From assembly GCF_016820495.1 (NCBI RefSeq), contig NZ_JADHDU010000001.1, positions 372,257 to 436,256 of the forward strand: 64,000 bases of DNA. The letters are read 5' to 3'. Below are positions 53,192 to 62,296 of the stretch, one piece after another. A program made the position numbers and the translations under genes. This DNA comes from Planococcus beigongshangi. GTDB lineage: Bacteria > Bacillota > Bacilli > Bacillales_A > Planococcaceae. The notes under the pieces were generated by a model. It saw only the letters and a list, made by a program, of their open reading frames with translations, was not told the origin of the DNA and made no database searches. The stretch's first letter is position 1, and every line of letters begins with the position of its first letter.

Positions 53192-54229
53192 ATGTTGTTT
53201 CGTGTTCTTGTTTTAATTTCGATGATGTTTTTAATTCCGGTGACGGCCAATGCAGCCGAACCGGTCAACGACTTTCAGGTTGAAGTGCTTCCTGCAGAAA
53301 ACCAGAAAAACTTTTCGGAAGGTTTTTTTCATCTGGATTCCATGCCGGGAGAAACTATGTCCTTGAAATTCAGGGTGATGAACAACAGCTCTGAAACGAT
53401 CCAGCTTCAACTGCAATCGGTGAACGCTCATACAGCTGATACGGGTGGGATTATTTACAGCGCAGAAGCAAAGGAAAATGGAATCGTGGATATGGCTGAA
53501 GCGATCGATGTGCGCGATTCTGTGAAGATCAAAGCCGGTGATTCGGAGAATGTAAATGTTAAAGTGAAGATTCCGGACACTGCCAGCGGTACGCTTCTTG
53601 GAGGCGTGCTCCTGACGGCTGAAGGAACACCGGATAATGTTTCTTTGGACGCTGTGAATGAAGGCGGAAGCAATTATGCTGCTGAACAGCCGGGGCAACG
53701 GCTTGTCGCGGTCAAGGTGGACCTTCCTCAAAAAACCTCTGCTGGCTTGACAGTGGATCGAGCAGATTTCGACTCATTCAATAATCATGTGGCCATCGAA
53801 GTGAAAAATGGCGATGCCGCAGTCTATGAAACGGTCCAAGGCACTTTTACAGTGATGGATAAAGACGGTGAACTTCTGCTGAACGGTGTCCTCAGCCCTT
53901 TCGCTATGGCTCCGGAATCCAAGATTGCCTTTCCTATCGATCTCAACGGCATATTGCTTGAACAGGGCAGATATGTCCTGATGATCAAAGGGCGTGCAGA
54001 TGAAAAAGAATTCTTCGTCGAAGAAAAATTCACTGTAACGGAATCGCAAGCGGCAGGAGTAATCACGACATCCGTTGATTCTGCTCCTCCGAACGATTCA
54101 GAAAGCTCTTGGTTGATAATATCATTTGTATTGGTTTCGCTTTTGCTGCTGGTTCCGCTTATCCTGAAACTATATAAAGGGAACAGCAGGAAAACTTATG
54201 TGAAGCTGTCTGAAAAAAATAACCTGTGA
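53192..54229 (+). CDS. DUF916/DUF3324 WxL-protein-binding surface protein
   Basis: 345 aa, ATG at 53192 after GTGGGGG. Signal peptide (LFRVLVLISMMFLIPVTANA). N-terminal DUF916 peptidoglycan-binding-like domain (NDFQVEVLPAENQKNFSEGF, SLKFRVMNNSSETIQLQLQS) and DUF3324 region (AVKVDLPQKTSAGL, then VEEKFTVTES), one C-terminal membrane helix (SWLIISFVLVSLLLLVPLIL) and a basic cytoplasmic tail. In other Firmicutes these proteins hold WxL-domain surface proteins and are encoded beside them; no WxL gene is in this window, so this one is an orphan. Confidence 0.88.
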   Translation: MLFRVLVLISMMFLIPVTANAAEPVNDFQVEVLPAENQKNFSEGFFHLDSMPGETMSLKFRVMNNSSETIQLQLQSVNAHTADTGGIIYSAEAKENGIVDMAEAIDVRDSVKIKAGDSENVNVKVKIPDTASGTLLGGVLLTAEGTPDNVSLDAVNEGGSNYAAEQPGQRLVAVKVDLPQKTSAGLTVDRADFDSFNNHVAIEVKNGDAAVYETVQGTFTVMDKDGELLLNGVLSPFAMAPESKIAFPIDLNGILLEQGRYVLMIKGRADEKEFFVEEKFTVTESQAAGVITTSVDSAPPNDSESSWLIISFVLVSLLLLVPLILKLYKGNSRKTYVKLSEKNNL

Positions 54230-54232
54230 TGG

Positions 54233-54270
54233 AAGAGCTGCATCTGTAATTTACAGGTGCAGCTCTTTTT
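54233..54270 (+). terminator. Terminator of the DUF916 gene
   Basis: AAGAGCTGCATCTG (54233-54246) / CAGGTGCAGCTCTT (54254-54267), one wobble, T run. Confidence 0.88.
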
Positions 54271-54338
54271 ATTTGGTTCCAGTTGAAAAGGGGGAAGTCA
54301 TCTGGAAATATTATCTATATTTATTTCGTGAAAAGGTC

Positions 54339-54443
54339 GGGGTGCGGTTCAAGCCATTTGAGGTGCGGTTTATTGGGCACGAGGTGCGGTTCCAGCAGTC
54401 CGAGTTGCGCTCAAGGCCAATTGTGTTGCGGTTGGAATGAAAA
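54339..54443. repeat. Tandem array, 5 x 21 bp
   Basis: Units start at 54339, 54360, 54381, 54402 and 54423; core GAGGTGCGGTT followed by a variable 10 bases. Intergenic, third array of this style. Confidence 0.85.
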
Positions 54444-54543
54444 GAGAGCTTTTTTCACTTAGAATCTCTTTTAGATTAATAAAAAGAAATTTTAATGTAT
54501 AATTTTTCCTCTAGATCGTTGCAGCACAGCAAAATCCACCTAC

Positions 54544-54575
54544 AAAAAAGGAGCCCTCCAACCGGAGGGCTCCTT
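54544..54575 (-). terminator. Terminator of the efflux operon
   Basis: AGGAGCCCTCC (54549-54559) / GGAGGGCTCCT (54564-54574), six T on the minus strand. Confidence 0.88.
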
Positions 54576-54644
54576 TCATCTTATTTTGAATTTGAAAATG
54601 ACCTTTAAGGTGCCGCCAAATCCAAATTTCATCCTAATTGTTCA

Positions 54645-57600
54645 TTAGTCTTCAATCTTTTCTTTGCGTTTGAACTTCGCAGTCACTTCATAGACGATCG
54701 GCACAATCACCAATGTCAGCAAAGTGGAACTGATCAGTCCGCCGATGACGGTTATGCCAAGCGCCTGGGAAATCAATCCGCCGCCATCGCCTTCTGCACC
54801 GATCGCAAGAGGAATGAGTGCACCGATTGTCGCAAGTGCCGTCATCAGGATTGGACGAAGGCGCGTTACACCACCTTCGAGAAGGGCTTCGCGTGTCGAA
54901 AGTCCTGATTTCTCCATGCGGATGACCCGGTCGATCAATACGATCGCGTTTGTGACAACGATGCCGATCAGCATCAAGACACCGATCAATGCGTTGACAC
55001 TCAATGCTTCACCGGTAATCCACAATGCCACAAGTACACCGATTACCGTGAATGGCAGTGAGAACAGGATAGCGAATGGCGCGAGTGCTCCGCCGAATGT
55101 TACGACCAATACGAAGTAAACGATCGCAATGGCTGCAAGCATCGCCAGACCAAGCTGGGAGAACGATTCGTTGATCTGTTCTGTGATGCCGCCGTGGTCG
55201 GTTGTAATACCCGCCGGCAACTCAAGTTCTGTAATTTGTTCATCGATTTCAGCTGTGATTTCAGCTGCGTTATTGCCAAGAACTTCTGCTGTCAGGGAAG
55301 CGTACATCTGACCGTCGCGGCGGTTGATCGTGTCCGGAGATTTTCCTTCTTCGACTTCCATCACATCGCCAATTGTAACTGTAGTCCCTAATGCAGTTGG
55401 AATTTCAACGCTTGTCACGTCATCGATATCCGTGTATTCAGCTTCTTCAGTTTCAATATAAACATTAATTTCCTTGTCTTCATATTGTACTGTTGTCAAG
55501 ACTGGGGCTTCACCGACATCACTTAAAGCCATGCCGATCTGGGCAGCAGTCAATCCATTTTCACTCAAGGCCTGCTGGTTGGCAACTAACGTAAATTGAT
55601 CATATGCTTCCGTCAGGCTCGACTCTGTATTTTCAAGGCCTTCGTGCTCTTCCATCAGCGGCTGGATTTGATCCATCGCTGCTTGGATGTCTTCTAGATC
55701 ATCGCCATAAACGAACAATTCAAGTCCGCTTGCGCCCATTGCAGCAAAATCAAGGCTGCCCCATTCGCCAGCTTCGGTTGACGCGTTCAATTCTTCGATC
55801 AATTTTGTGCTTTCATCGCTGAATGCTTCGAAATCAGAATCATATTCGATGTAGAATAATGCGGAATTGTCTCCGCCTCCGCCCATCGCTGCCATCGGAT
55901 TGCCGCCGCCAAGCGAATACTGGTACGAAGTGACGCCCTCACGGCCATCGATTGCGCTTTCCGCCTCAAGTGCGATCGCTTCGACGTCTTCACGCGTCTG
56001 GCCAGGTTCCGGACTGTAAGTAGCCATGACCATCTTCTGTTCCTGTTCCGGAAGGAAAGTGACTCCGATGATCGGCAGGATGAATAGACTAGCGACAAGA
56101 GCTACAGTCGCTCCGCCGAATGTTAGGATTTTGTGGTTCAATGTCCATTCAAGAATGCGTTTATAGCCGGCTGCCATTTTACCTGGTTTATGTTCTTTCT
56201 GAACCCCTTTATCGGCACCCGGATTCAATAATTGCTTGCGGTACATCAAATGCGCCATCATCGGCACGATTGTGACTGCTACGATCAATGAAGCGGAGAG
56301 TGCAAATACCATTGCCAGTGCAAACGGCAGGAATAGCTCACCGATTTGGCCGCTGACGAGAGCCAATGGCAGGAATACAGCAATCGTTACGACAGTTGAT
56401 GAGAAAATCGGAAGGAACATTTCATTCGTTGCTTCACGCACCAACGCTTTGCCGCGCAATTTCTCATTTGATAAGCTCATGCGTCGGTATATATTTTCAA
56501 TGACGACGATGGAATCATCGATGACGCGTCCGATCGCGACCGTCAATGCACCGAGTGTCATGATATTCAAGGTGATATCCATTTGATTTAATAAGAAAAT
56601 CGCCATCAATAATGACAATGGAATCGAAATGATCGAAATCAATGTCGTTTTAAAGCTGCGGAGGAACAATAGGATGATTACAACCGCAAACAGGATTCCG
56701 TATAGCGCTTTGCTGAGCATCGTTTTAACGGATTGTTCAATCGGCTCAGCTTGGTCGAAAGTTGTCGCTACAGTCAAGCCGTATTCTTCTTCGACATCAG
56801 CAACGATATCTTTTACTTCATTTGCAACTTCAACCGTATTGGCATCCGGTGCTTTCACAATAGACACCCCGATCGATTCTTCACCGTTCGTACGGGAAAT
56901 CGATTCAGCTTCACTCACTACTTCGATTTCAGCGAGTTCACTTAATGCAATTGTCGGAATTCCGGCAGCTGCAGGTGTTTGCGGGGCAGGCGTTTCAGCT
57001 GGAGCTTCAGGAGCTGCCGGCATTTCACCCGGTGCGCCTGCGCCAGGAGCCTGCTGCGGAATTGCTGGTATCTGCAGGTTGCGCAGATCATCGACGGTTG
57101 TAATATTACCGTCGATTACCAGGTTTTTGACTTCTCCGCCGAATTCCGTCAAACCAAGCGGGAATGTCAGGTTGGATCCCTGGATCAATTGCTGGATCGT
57201 CTCTTCTGTCATGCCGATCTCAGCTAGGGCAGCTTCATCGAAATTCATGCTTACTTTTTGCATGCGCTGCCCAGAAACTTGAGCGTCAGATAATCCTTCG
57301 ACACCTTCAAGAAGTGGCAGGACATTGGCTTCCACATCAGCAGTCAATTCTTCCAACGAATTTCCTGGACTGCTGATGCTTAAGGCCAAAATAGGGAAGG
57401 CATCAATACTTAGCCGGGATACAGTCGGTTCATTGGCTGCCTCCGGTATTGAAATCTGTGATAATGCATCTTCCAGTTCACGGACTGCATCGTCCATATC
57501 CACTTCAAAAGCGTATTGGACTTGGATGGTCGAGGCATTGGCCATGGAAGATGACATGGTCAACTCAACGCCATTCATATTCTGGATGCGCTGTTCCATC

Positions 57601-57800
57601 GGAATCGTGATTTCCTCCATCACTTCATCCGGTGCGGCACCAGGGTAAACAGTTACAACTGTGACAGCAGGCAGCGTGATACTTGGAATGGATTCCTGTT
57701 TCATCGTCAATCCTGCATAGAGTCCGGCCACTACGACCATGATGGTCAAAATCCAGATGGCGAACTTATTGTTAATGGAAAAATCGATAATCTTCTTCAA
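54645..57800 (-). CDS. RND-superfamily efflux transporter (SwrC/AcrB-like)
   Basis: 1051 aa, TTG start at 57800 with GAGGAG about 9 bases upstream. Twelve-helix RND layout: helix 1 FAIWILTIMVVVAGLYAGL, the porter loop (IPSITLPAVTVVTVYPGAAP, MEQRIQNMNGVELTMSSS), the helix 4 region GALTVAIGRVIDDSIVVIEN with the proton-relay Asp pair, a second porter loop and the C-terminal helices (LLEGGVTRLRPILMTALATI). Closest to B. subtilis SwrC/YerP, which exports surfactin and other amphiphiles. An Ala/Pro/Glu-rich insert lies at about residues 245-280. Second gene of an operon with the TetR regulator (12-base gap). Confidence 0.92.
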   Translation of the reverse strand: MKKIIDFSINNKFAIWILTIMVVVAGLYAGLTMKQESIPSITLPAVTVVTVYPGAAPDEVMEEITIPMEQRIQNMNGVELTMSSSMANASTIQVQYAFEVDMDDAVRELEDALSQISIPEAANEPTVSRLSIDAFPILALSISSPGNSLEELTADVEANVLPLLEGVEGLSDAQVSGQRMQKVSMNFDEAALAEIGMTEETIQQLIQGSNLTFPLGLTEFGGEVKNLVIDGNITTVDDLRNLQIPAIPQQAPGAGAPGEMPAAPEAPAETPAPQTPAAAGIPTIALSELAEIEVVSEAESISRTNGEESIGVSIVKAPDANTVEVANEVKDIVADVEEEYGLTVATTFDQAEPIEQSVKTMLSKALYGILFAVVIILLFLRSFKTTLISIISIPLSLLMAIFLLNQMDITLNIMTLGALTVAIGRVIDDSIVVIENIYRRMSLSNEKLRGKALVREATNEMFLPIFSSTVVTIAVFLPLALVSGQIGELFLPFALAMVFALSASLIVAVTIVPMMAHLMYRKQLLNPGADKGVQKEHKPGKMAAGYKRILEWTLNHKILTFGGATVALVASLFILPIIGVTFLPEQEQKMVMATYSPEPGQTREDVEAIALEAESAIDGREGVTSYQYSLGGGNPMAAMGGGGDNSALFYIEYDSDFEAFSDESTKLIEELNASTEAGEWGSLDFAAMGASGLELFVYGDDLEDIQAAMDQIQPLMEEHEGLENTESSLTEAYDQFTLVANQQALSENGLTAAQIGMALSDVGEAPVLTTVQYEDKEINVYIETEEAEYTDIDDVTSVEIPTALGTTVTIGDVMEVEEGKSPDTINRRDGQMYASLTAEVLGNNAAEITAEIDEQITELELPAGITTDHGGITEQINESFSQLGLAMLAAIAIVYFVLVVTFGGALAPFAILFSLPFTVIGVLVALWITGEALSVNALIGVLMLIGIVVTNAIVLIDRVIRMEKSGLSTREALLEGGVTRLRPILMTALATIGALIPLAIGAEGDGGGLISQALGITVIGGLISSTLLTLVIVPIVYEVTAKFKRKEKIED

Positions 57801-57812
57801 CTATGACACTCC

Positions 57813-58631
57813 TCAGCGATGATTCTTCAATAGAAGAACTTCTTTTTCAATTTGTTTTTCCTGTCTTAAATAGTCAGTCAGTGCATCCACAAGAAATTCA
57901 CGTGGATTTTCCTCCTGCAGCTCACGGTGCAATAATTCCAGCGACCCCAGCATTTCGGAAGTGTTTTTTGAATGCAGTTTGATCTTGATTTCAATAGCAG
58001 CAACTAAGCTGTCAATTGAAATTACATCTTCATCATCCCCAGTTATTACTGCATCCATGGAATGAAGCTGCATCGTAATGGCTTCGATTGAAGATGCGAT
58101 GAAATGGCTCAGGCGCTCAATGGATAACTGGCGATTTTCGACAATGATGGTGAGCATGTACTCCTTCAGGATACCTTCGGCGACAATTGTCAGATCATCA
58201 AGAAATGGCCTGATTCCAGAGCCGAATGCTTCCAGAAGCATATCTTTGTGATATCTGGAAGAAGAGCTGCGCATCTCCTGCATCAATGTGGTCAGCTGTT
58301 CATTACCGTCTGTCGGCATATCCTTGAATACCATGATGAAGAAATCCCGATCCCCCAGAATGCTTTCAAGTTCGAACGCCAGTTTCCTGGCAAAAGCTTC
58401 TTTGGGAGAGAGGTCGGGAGAAATTTCAAGATGATTGAATCCTTTGATCGTTTCATCATGATATCGATGCAGAATACTGACGAGCAGACTTTCCTTCGAA
58501 TCGTAATGTTTGTAGAATGCCCCCTTGGAAATATCCACAGCGTGTGCAATCTCCTGAACTGAGGTTTGATGAAAGCCTTTAATGGAAAAAAGGTGTACCG
58601 CGGCATTCATCAATTCCTGCTTTTTATCCAT
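57813..58631 (-). CDS. TetR-family transcriptional regulator (YerO-like)
   Basis: 272 aa; ATG at 58631, 5 bases after GAGGAGGAG, preferred over the ATG at 58646. N-terminal helix-turn-helix: ELMNAAVHLFSIKGFHQTSV, then QEIAHAVDISKGAFYKHYDS. The long C-terminal ligand-binding part fits the YerO size class (about 290 aa). Lies directly upstream of the RND gene on the same strand and probably represses both, through the palindromes at 58656-58680. Confidence 0.9.
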   Translation of the reverse strand: MDKKQELMNAAVHLFSIKGFHQTSVQEIAHAVDISKGAFYKHYDSKESLLVSILHRYHDETIKGFNHLEISPDLSPKEAFARKLAFELESILGDRDFFIMVFKDMPTDGNEQLTTLMQEMRSSSSRYHKDMLLEAFGSGIRPFLDDLTIVAEGILKEYMLTIIVENRQLSIERLSHFIASSIEAITMQLHSMDAVITGDDEDVISIDSLVAAIEIKIKLHSKNTSEMLGSLELLHRELQEENPREFLVDALTDYLRQEKQIEKEVLLLKNHR

Positions 58632-58655
58632 TGGACTCCTCCTCATAACTCAGCG

Positions 58656-58680
58656 GTCACGAATAGTGACTGATCGGTCA
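58656..58680. promoter_or_regulatory. Candidate TetR operator
   Basis: Two overlapping palindromes: GTCAC-GAATA-GTGAC (58656-58670) and TGACTGATCGGTCA (58667-58680, one mismatched pair). They lie 25 bases upstream of the regulator start. The TGACYGATC core resembles operators of TetR proteins that control efflux pumps. Confidence 0.55.
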
Positions 58681-58899
58681 TAATTAAAAGCATAAGGTTT
58701 AGGAATTTCAAAGTCAATTTAGGCCGCTTGTTATTTTATGTATTTTTTGTGTCTGGGGAATAAGCTTTGTCTCGACGGTTCCTCCGGGAGAAAAGATGAT
58801 GCAAGTTTTATAGTTCCTCTGGCATTTGAAGACTAATCAGGGGGAAAAAGGGTAGTTCAATAACAAAGGCTCGGAATATAAAAGGAGAGGAGGCATGGG

Positions 58900-59421
58900 A
58901 TGGCGCAGCGATACTTTGAGAACCCTGAAGTGAAAATGAAAATAGAACAGCCATATGCAGCGATCCCCGTAGTAAGGGGAGTGTTGGATCGTGTAGAAAT
59001 TGCTGCATTGGTCGAAGAGGTTTACAGTTGGCTTGAACGTCGCGGAATTGAAGCGGAAGGCAGGCCCTTTTGCCGTTTCTGGGTGATGGGTGGAGTGGAA
59101 GAGCAATTTCATATCGAGGTAGGTGTGCCGATTGCGCGCATGACTGCTGGGGATGATAGAGTGCTGGGCAGTTTTATCCCCGGTGGCACTTATGCAACGG
59201 TCATCCATAAGGAAACAGCAGCTTATATGGAAGGAACGTGTCATGCATTGCAGAAATGGGCCGAGGAGGAAGGGCTCGAACTGGATAAACGGTATGAGGA
59301 AGATACGGAAATCTGGAATGGCCGTTTTGAATTTTATTCTTCCATTCCTGTGGAGGATGTAGAAATTGGCGGAGCAGGCACAGAAATCGCTTTTCTGTTG
59401 ATGAGGGATGCGGCTGCTTGA
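58900..59421 (+). CDS. GyrI-like small-molecule-binding domain protein
   Basis: 173 aa, ATG at 58900 after AGAGGAGG (a second ATG at 58895 is out of frame). GyrI/AraC-effector-like fold: two alpha/beta repeats with YAAIPVVRGVLDR, VEEQFHIEVGVPI, the Gly-turn IPGGTYATVIHKE, and an acidic C-terminus EIWNGRFEFYSSIPVED. Such stand-alone domains bind hydrophobic or cationic small molecules. Divergent from the TetR/RND operon, which supports a role in response to the same compounds. Confidence 0.8.
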   Translation: MAQRYFENPEVKMKIEQPYAAIPVVRGVLDRVEIAALVEEVYSWLERRGIEAEGRPFCRFWVMGGVEEQFHIEVGVPIARMTAGDDRVLGSFIPGGTYATVIHKETAAYMEGTCHALQKWAEEEGLELDKRYEEDTEIWNGRFEFYSSIPVEDVEIGGAGTEIAFLLMRDAAA

Positions 59422-59438
59422 GAATTTAAATAAAGAGA

Positions 59439-59484
59439 AAAAGAACCGGAACTCATTAAAGCCTAATGAGTTCCGGTTCTTTTG
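59439..59484 (+). terminator. Terminator of the GyrI-like gene
   Basis: Very long stem: AAGAACCGGAACTCATTA (about 59441-59458) / TAATGAGTTCCGGTTCTT (59464-59481), then TT. Confidence 0.9.
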
Positions 59485-59493
59485 CGTATGGAC

Positions 59494-59646
59494 TGTCGGA
59501 GCTTAGCGGGCACGGTCGCTTTTCCCTGTCCAGCCTCCCGTTGCCCAGCCCCTCGAGTCGCTTCGGTCTTATCAGCAATGGCAAAGGACGCCATTACTTC
59601 CAAGCCCTCCAGCGCTTGTCGGAGCTTAGCAGGCACGGTCGCTTTT
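59494..59646. repeat. Structured intergenic element with 30-bp terminal direct repeats
   Basis: TGTCGGAGCTTAGCGGGCAC and the ten bases after it (59494-59523) recur at 59617-59646 with one change. Between them lies CAGCCCCTCGAGTCGCTTCG, which I recognise as part of interspersed elements common between genes in Bacillaceae/Planococcaceae. No coding role. Confidence 0.65.
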
Positions 59647-59664
59647 AATATTTCCCCGGAAATA

Positions 59665-60132
59665 TTAGTGTTTAAGCCTGCTTCTGAGGGTTGTGTAGAA
59701 GTAAAGCATCTCTGGCATTCGCATTTTCTGCTTTTTCAGTATGTTGACTGATACGTTAACGTCGATCTGGACAGCCCAGCGGTCGTAATGGATCCGGGTG
59801 CGGTTTGGACCCAACGATTCAAACCGGTTGTCATGGTTGAGGATCCACACACAATCGGGATGGTTCGGAGAATGGGTCGGATAGCCTGACAAGCCTTCCC
59901 GGATGGACAATGTGGTTTTTTTGAAATGCTTCAGGTTGTGGCGATTGGCTTTGATCCTGCCCTCATATGTCGATGCAGCCAGCATGCATGCTTGATCGAT
60001 CAGCGACAGAACAGAGTCGCGTGAATAATACACACTATGCTTCGTAACTATTTTTGATTTTTTTTCAGTCTCAAATGCGGATAGAACGAATAACACAGAT
60101 TGATCGATAAGATTTTCAACTGGTCTCTCCAC
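59665..60132 (-). CDS. comK: ComK-family competence transcription factor
   Basis: 155 aa from GTG at 60132 (7 bases after GAGGTG); TTG codons at 60138 and 60135 are other in-frame possibilities but lie closer to it. The ComK pattern is visible: HSVYYSRDSVLSLIDQACML, ASTYEGRIKANRHNLKHF, KTTLSI, then YPTHSPNHPDCVWIL (compare the PTTSPRNKNCIW block of B. subtilis ComK) and a basic C-terminus. ComK activates DNA-uptake genes as a DNA-binding tetramer. Divergent from a small sigma-factor gene. Confidence is moderate because the family is short and divergent outside these blocks. Confidence 0.78.
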   Translation of the reverse strand: MERPVENLIDQSVLFVLSAFETEKKSKIVTKHSVYYSRDSVLSLIDQACMLAASTYEGRIKANRHNLKHFKKTTLSIREGLSGYPTHSPNHPDCVWILNHDNRFESLGPNRTRIHYDRWAVQIDVNVSVNILKKQKMRMPEMLYFYTTLRSRLKH

Positions 60133-60370
60133 CAACAAACACCTCTTTCTGGTTACAAGAAAAGTCTACCATTCAAAGGATTGGCGGGCAGTACCATTTT
60201 CAGAAAATATTGTGTTTTTTGACATTTTATATCCAGATATAAAAATTCTCTATAAATCATACCTTCCGTTTGTTGGCAGGAAACGGTTTTTACGATGATT
60301 CGCTCCTCCGGACGCTTAAGGCTATTCTGGCATTACCCGGGAATAACCGAACGTTCAGAAGGAATGAAAA
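60133..60370. other. Regulatory region between comK-like and sigma-factor genes
   Basis: About 240 bases. Contains AT-tracts AAAATATTGTGTTTT (60202-60216), which resembles a ComK box except for 7 instead of 5 spacer bases, and the inverted repeat CGAACGTTC (60348-60356). No gene. Confidence 0.4.
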
Positions 60371-60874
60371 ATGCAGGATTTTATTGGAATGAACGATTTT
60401 GAAGAAGTGGAAGAGCAGTATGCGCCTATGATTTCAGCGATGATCCGGAAGCTGCATATTTACCGTGAGCACGAGAATTACCGGCAAGCAGGAAAAATTG
60501 CATTATGGCAGGCGTGGACGCGATTTGATGAGAAGAAAGGTGATTTTACACCCTTTGCCTATCGGTCCATCCGTGGAGCGATGCTTGACGAATTGAAGAA
60601 GGACGGCCGGTATATGGAAATTTTCCTGCTTTCTGAAGGAAGCCATTTTGAAGAGCTGGCAGCACAAACGGCCGATGAACAATTGCCGGAATGGGTGGAG
60701 GAAGCTGGGCTGAGCGGAAAAGAACACCATTTGCTCCAAGGACTGTTCATTGAAGACAAATCAATCAGGCAATTGGCGGAGCAGTATGGAATTTCAATCG
60801 CAGGCATGAAAAAAAGGAAATCCCGATTACTGGAAAAGCTGAGATTAAGTGAGTCTTTCCGGAACCGGGAATAA
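60371..60874 (+). CDS. Small sigma-70 family sigma factor (SigH/ComX-like)
   Basis: 167 aa, ATG at 60371 after AGAAGGAATG. Region 2: EEVEEQYAPMISAMIRKLHI, then the core-binding and -10 part WQAWTRFDEKKGDFTPFAYR followed by SIRGAMLDELKKDG. Region 4-like helix-turn-helix: LSGKEHHLLQGLFIEDKSIR, then QLAEQYGISIAGMKKRKSRL. There is no region 1 or 3, as in ECF-sized or staphylococcal SigH-type factors. Next to a ComK-like gene, it may drive competence genes; no anti-sigma gene is adjacent. Confidence 0.82.
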   Translation: MQDFIGMNDFEEVEEQYAPMISAMIRKLHIYREHENYRQAGKIALWQAWTRFDEKKGDFTPFAYRSIRGAMLDELKKDGRYMEIFLLSEGSHFEELAAQTADEQLPEWVEEAGLSGKEHHLLQGLFIEDKSIRQLAEQYGISIAGMKKRKSRLLEKLRLSESFRNRE

Positions 60875-60963
60875 TTTCAGCTGTCGAAAATTCAGAAAAA
60901 GCATTTTTTGTAAGCTGTTTTCCTGTATAATAAATTTTCTGAAAGGACTCTGGAAAGCTGGTG

Positions 60964-62232
60964 ATGAATATGTATGAAATGATGACTGGCATGATCAACA
61001 ATATCTTTTTCATAATATTCCCGATCGTACTCTATCAGATGCTTGCGGCAGGTTCGAAACGCAATTTCTTTGTCGACTACAGGGTTACGATGACCATCCT
61101 TTTTTCATTGTCCATTATCCTGTGCATGCAATTTCCATACCAATTTCTGACAGATGATTATATTTTCGATTTGAGGCAAGTCCCGATGATCGTCGGGGCC
61201 CTATACGGAGGGCCAGTCATATCTGCAGTGCTGTTCATCGTCTCGGCGATCTACCGCATCCTCATTGGAGGGGATGGCATGTATATTGCCATTCTCAACC
61301 AGTTCGTCCTAGCTGCCGGCGTCCCGCTGCTGCGGCCTGCATATATGCGTATGCAGCGAAGCATGAAAATTTTGGCTGTGTTCGTCATTTCGATTCTTTC
61401 ATTGATCTTCAATATGGTCGCGGGTCTGCTGCTGTTCGGGGATCCGATCCACGATATTATCGGAATCTGGCTCATGCTCATGCTGAATCAGGGGGCATTG
61501 ATCGCATTGACCGCCCTTCTGATCGAACACATCATCAGACAGGAAATGCTGCTCAATACTTTGATGAAACACGAAAAGCTTGAAAGTGTCAGCCATTTTG
61601 CAGCATCGGTCTCGCATGAACTCCGAAATCCGATCCAGAGCATCAAAGGGTTTATCCAATTGATGCAGACATACGATTACAGCCGTGATAAACAGCTCGA
61701 TTTCCATCGGATCATCTTAAAGGAAATCGAAGCGGCGGAAAGTTTGATCGACGATTATCTCATATACGCCAAACCTGTATATGGTGAGCTTGAGCGGATG
61801 CCGGTAAATGAAGAGACGTGCGGAGTCATGAAATTGCTTGGGCCATATGCCAATAGCCGGAACGTCGAATTTTTCTGTGACAAAGCTGATCCTGAAATTT
61901 TTATCAGGGGAGACCGTCAAAAGTACCGGCAAGCGTTGGTCAATATCATCCGAAATGGAATCGATGCGATGCCGGATGGCGGCGAACTGCATGTACGCAT
62001 CATTCCACAGCCTGCAAAGGTCATCATTGAGATAGAGGACCAGGGCATAGGGATGACCAAAGAAGAAGTGGAACGGCTTGGTGAACCTTATTTCTCGAAT
62101 AAAATCAAAGGCACAGGTCTGGGGCTGATGGTAACGTATAGCGTGATTCATCAGATGAAAGGGACTATCATTGTCAACTCGGAAAAAGAGGTTGGCACTG
62201 TTTTCCGGCTCGTACTGCCGAGAATAACCTAA
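60964..62232 (+). CDS. Orphan sensor histidine kinase with 5TMR domain (sporulation-kinase-like)
   Basis: 422 aa; start placed at ATG 60964 (GTG 60961 and ATG 60970 are alternatives). Six hydrophobic helices to about residue 190 with the 5TM-5TMR_LYT signature RQVPMIVGALYGGPVISAVL, then HisKA with H-box FAASVSHELRNPIQSIKGFI and HATPase_c: N-box ALVNIIRNGIDAMPDGG, G1 IEDQGIGMTKEEV, G2 KGTGLGLMVTYSVIHQM. Resembles KinB/KinD-class kinases that feed the Spo0A phosphorelay. No response regulator gene is adjacent. Confidence 0.9.
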   Translation: MNMYEMMTGMINNIFFIIFPIVLYQMLAAGSKRNFFVDYRVTMTILFSLSIILCMQFPYQFLTDDYIFDLRQVPMIVGALYGGPVISAVLFIVSAIYRILIGGDGMYIAILNQFVLAAGVPLLRPAYMRMQRSMKILAVFVISILSLIFNMVAGLLLFGDPIHDIIGIWLMLMLNQGALIALTALLIEHIIRQEMLLNTLMKHEKLESVSHFAASVSHELRNPIQSIKGFIQLMQTYDYSRDKQLDFHRIILKEIEAAESLIDDYLIYAKPVYGELERMPVNEETCGVMKLLGPYANSRNVEFFCDKADPEIFIRGDRQKYRQALVNIIRNGIDAMPDGGELHVRIIPQPAKVIIEIEDQGIGMTKEEVERLGEPYFSNKIKGTGLGLMVTYSVIHQMKGTIIVNSEKEVGTVFRLVLPRIT

Positions 62233-62248
62233 GTTTTCTAAACAAAAC

Positions 62249-62283
62249 AAGACCGTTGGAAAAGAAATCTTTCCAACGGTCTT
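62249..62283. terminator. Terminator between convergent kinase and uvsE genes
   Basis: AAGACCGTTGGA (62249-62260) / TCCAACGGTCTT (62272-62283). Confidence 0.75.
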
Positions 62284-62296
62284 AGCATTCCCGGAT

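Noticed and set aside
56629..57282. 217-codon plus-strand open frame
   Set aside because: Antisense shadow of the RND transporter gene with low-complexity Ser/Ala content.
60202..60216. ComK box (AAAA-N5-TTTT) in the comK-sigma intergenic region
   Set aside because: The best match has a 7-base spacer; kept only as a weak resemblance.
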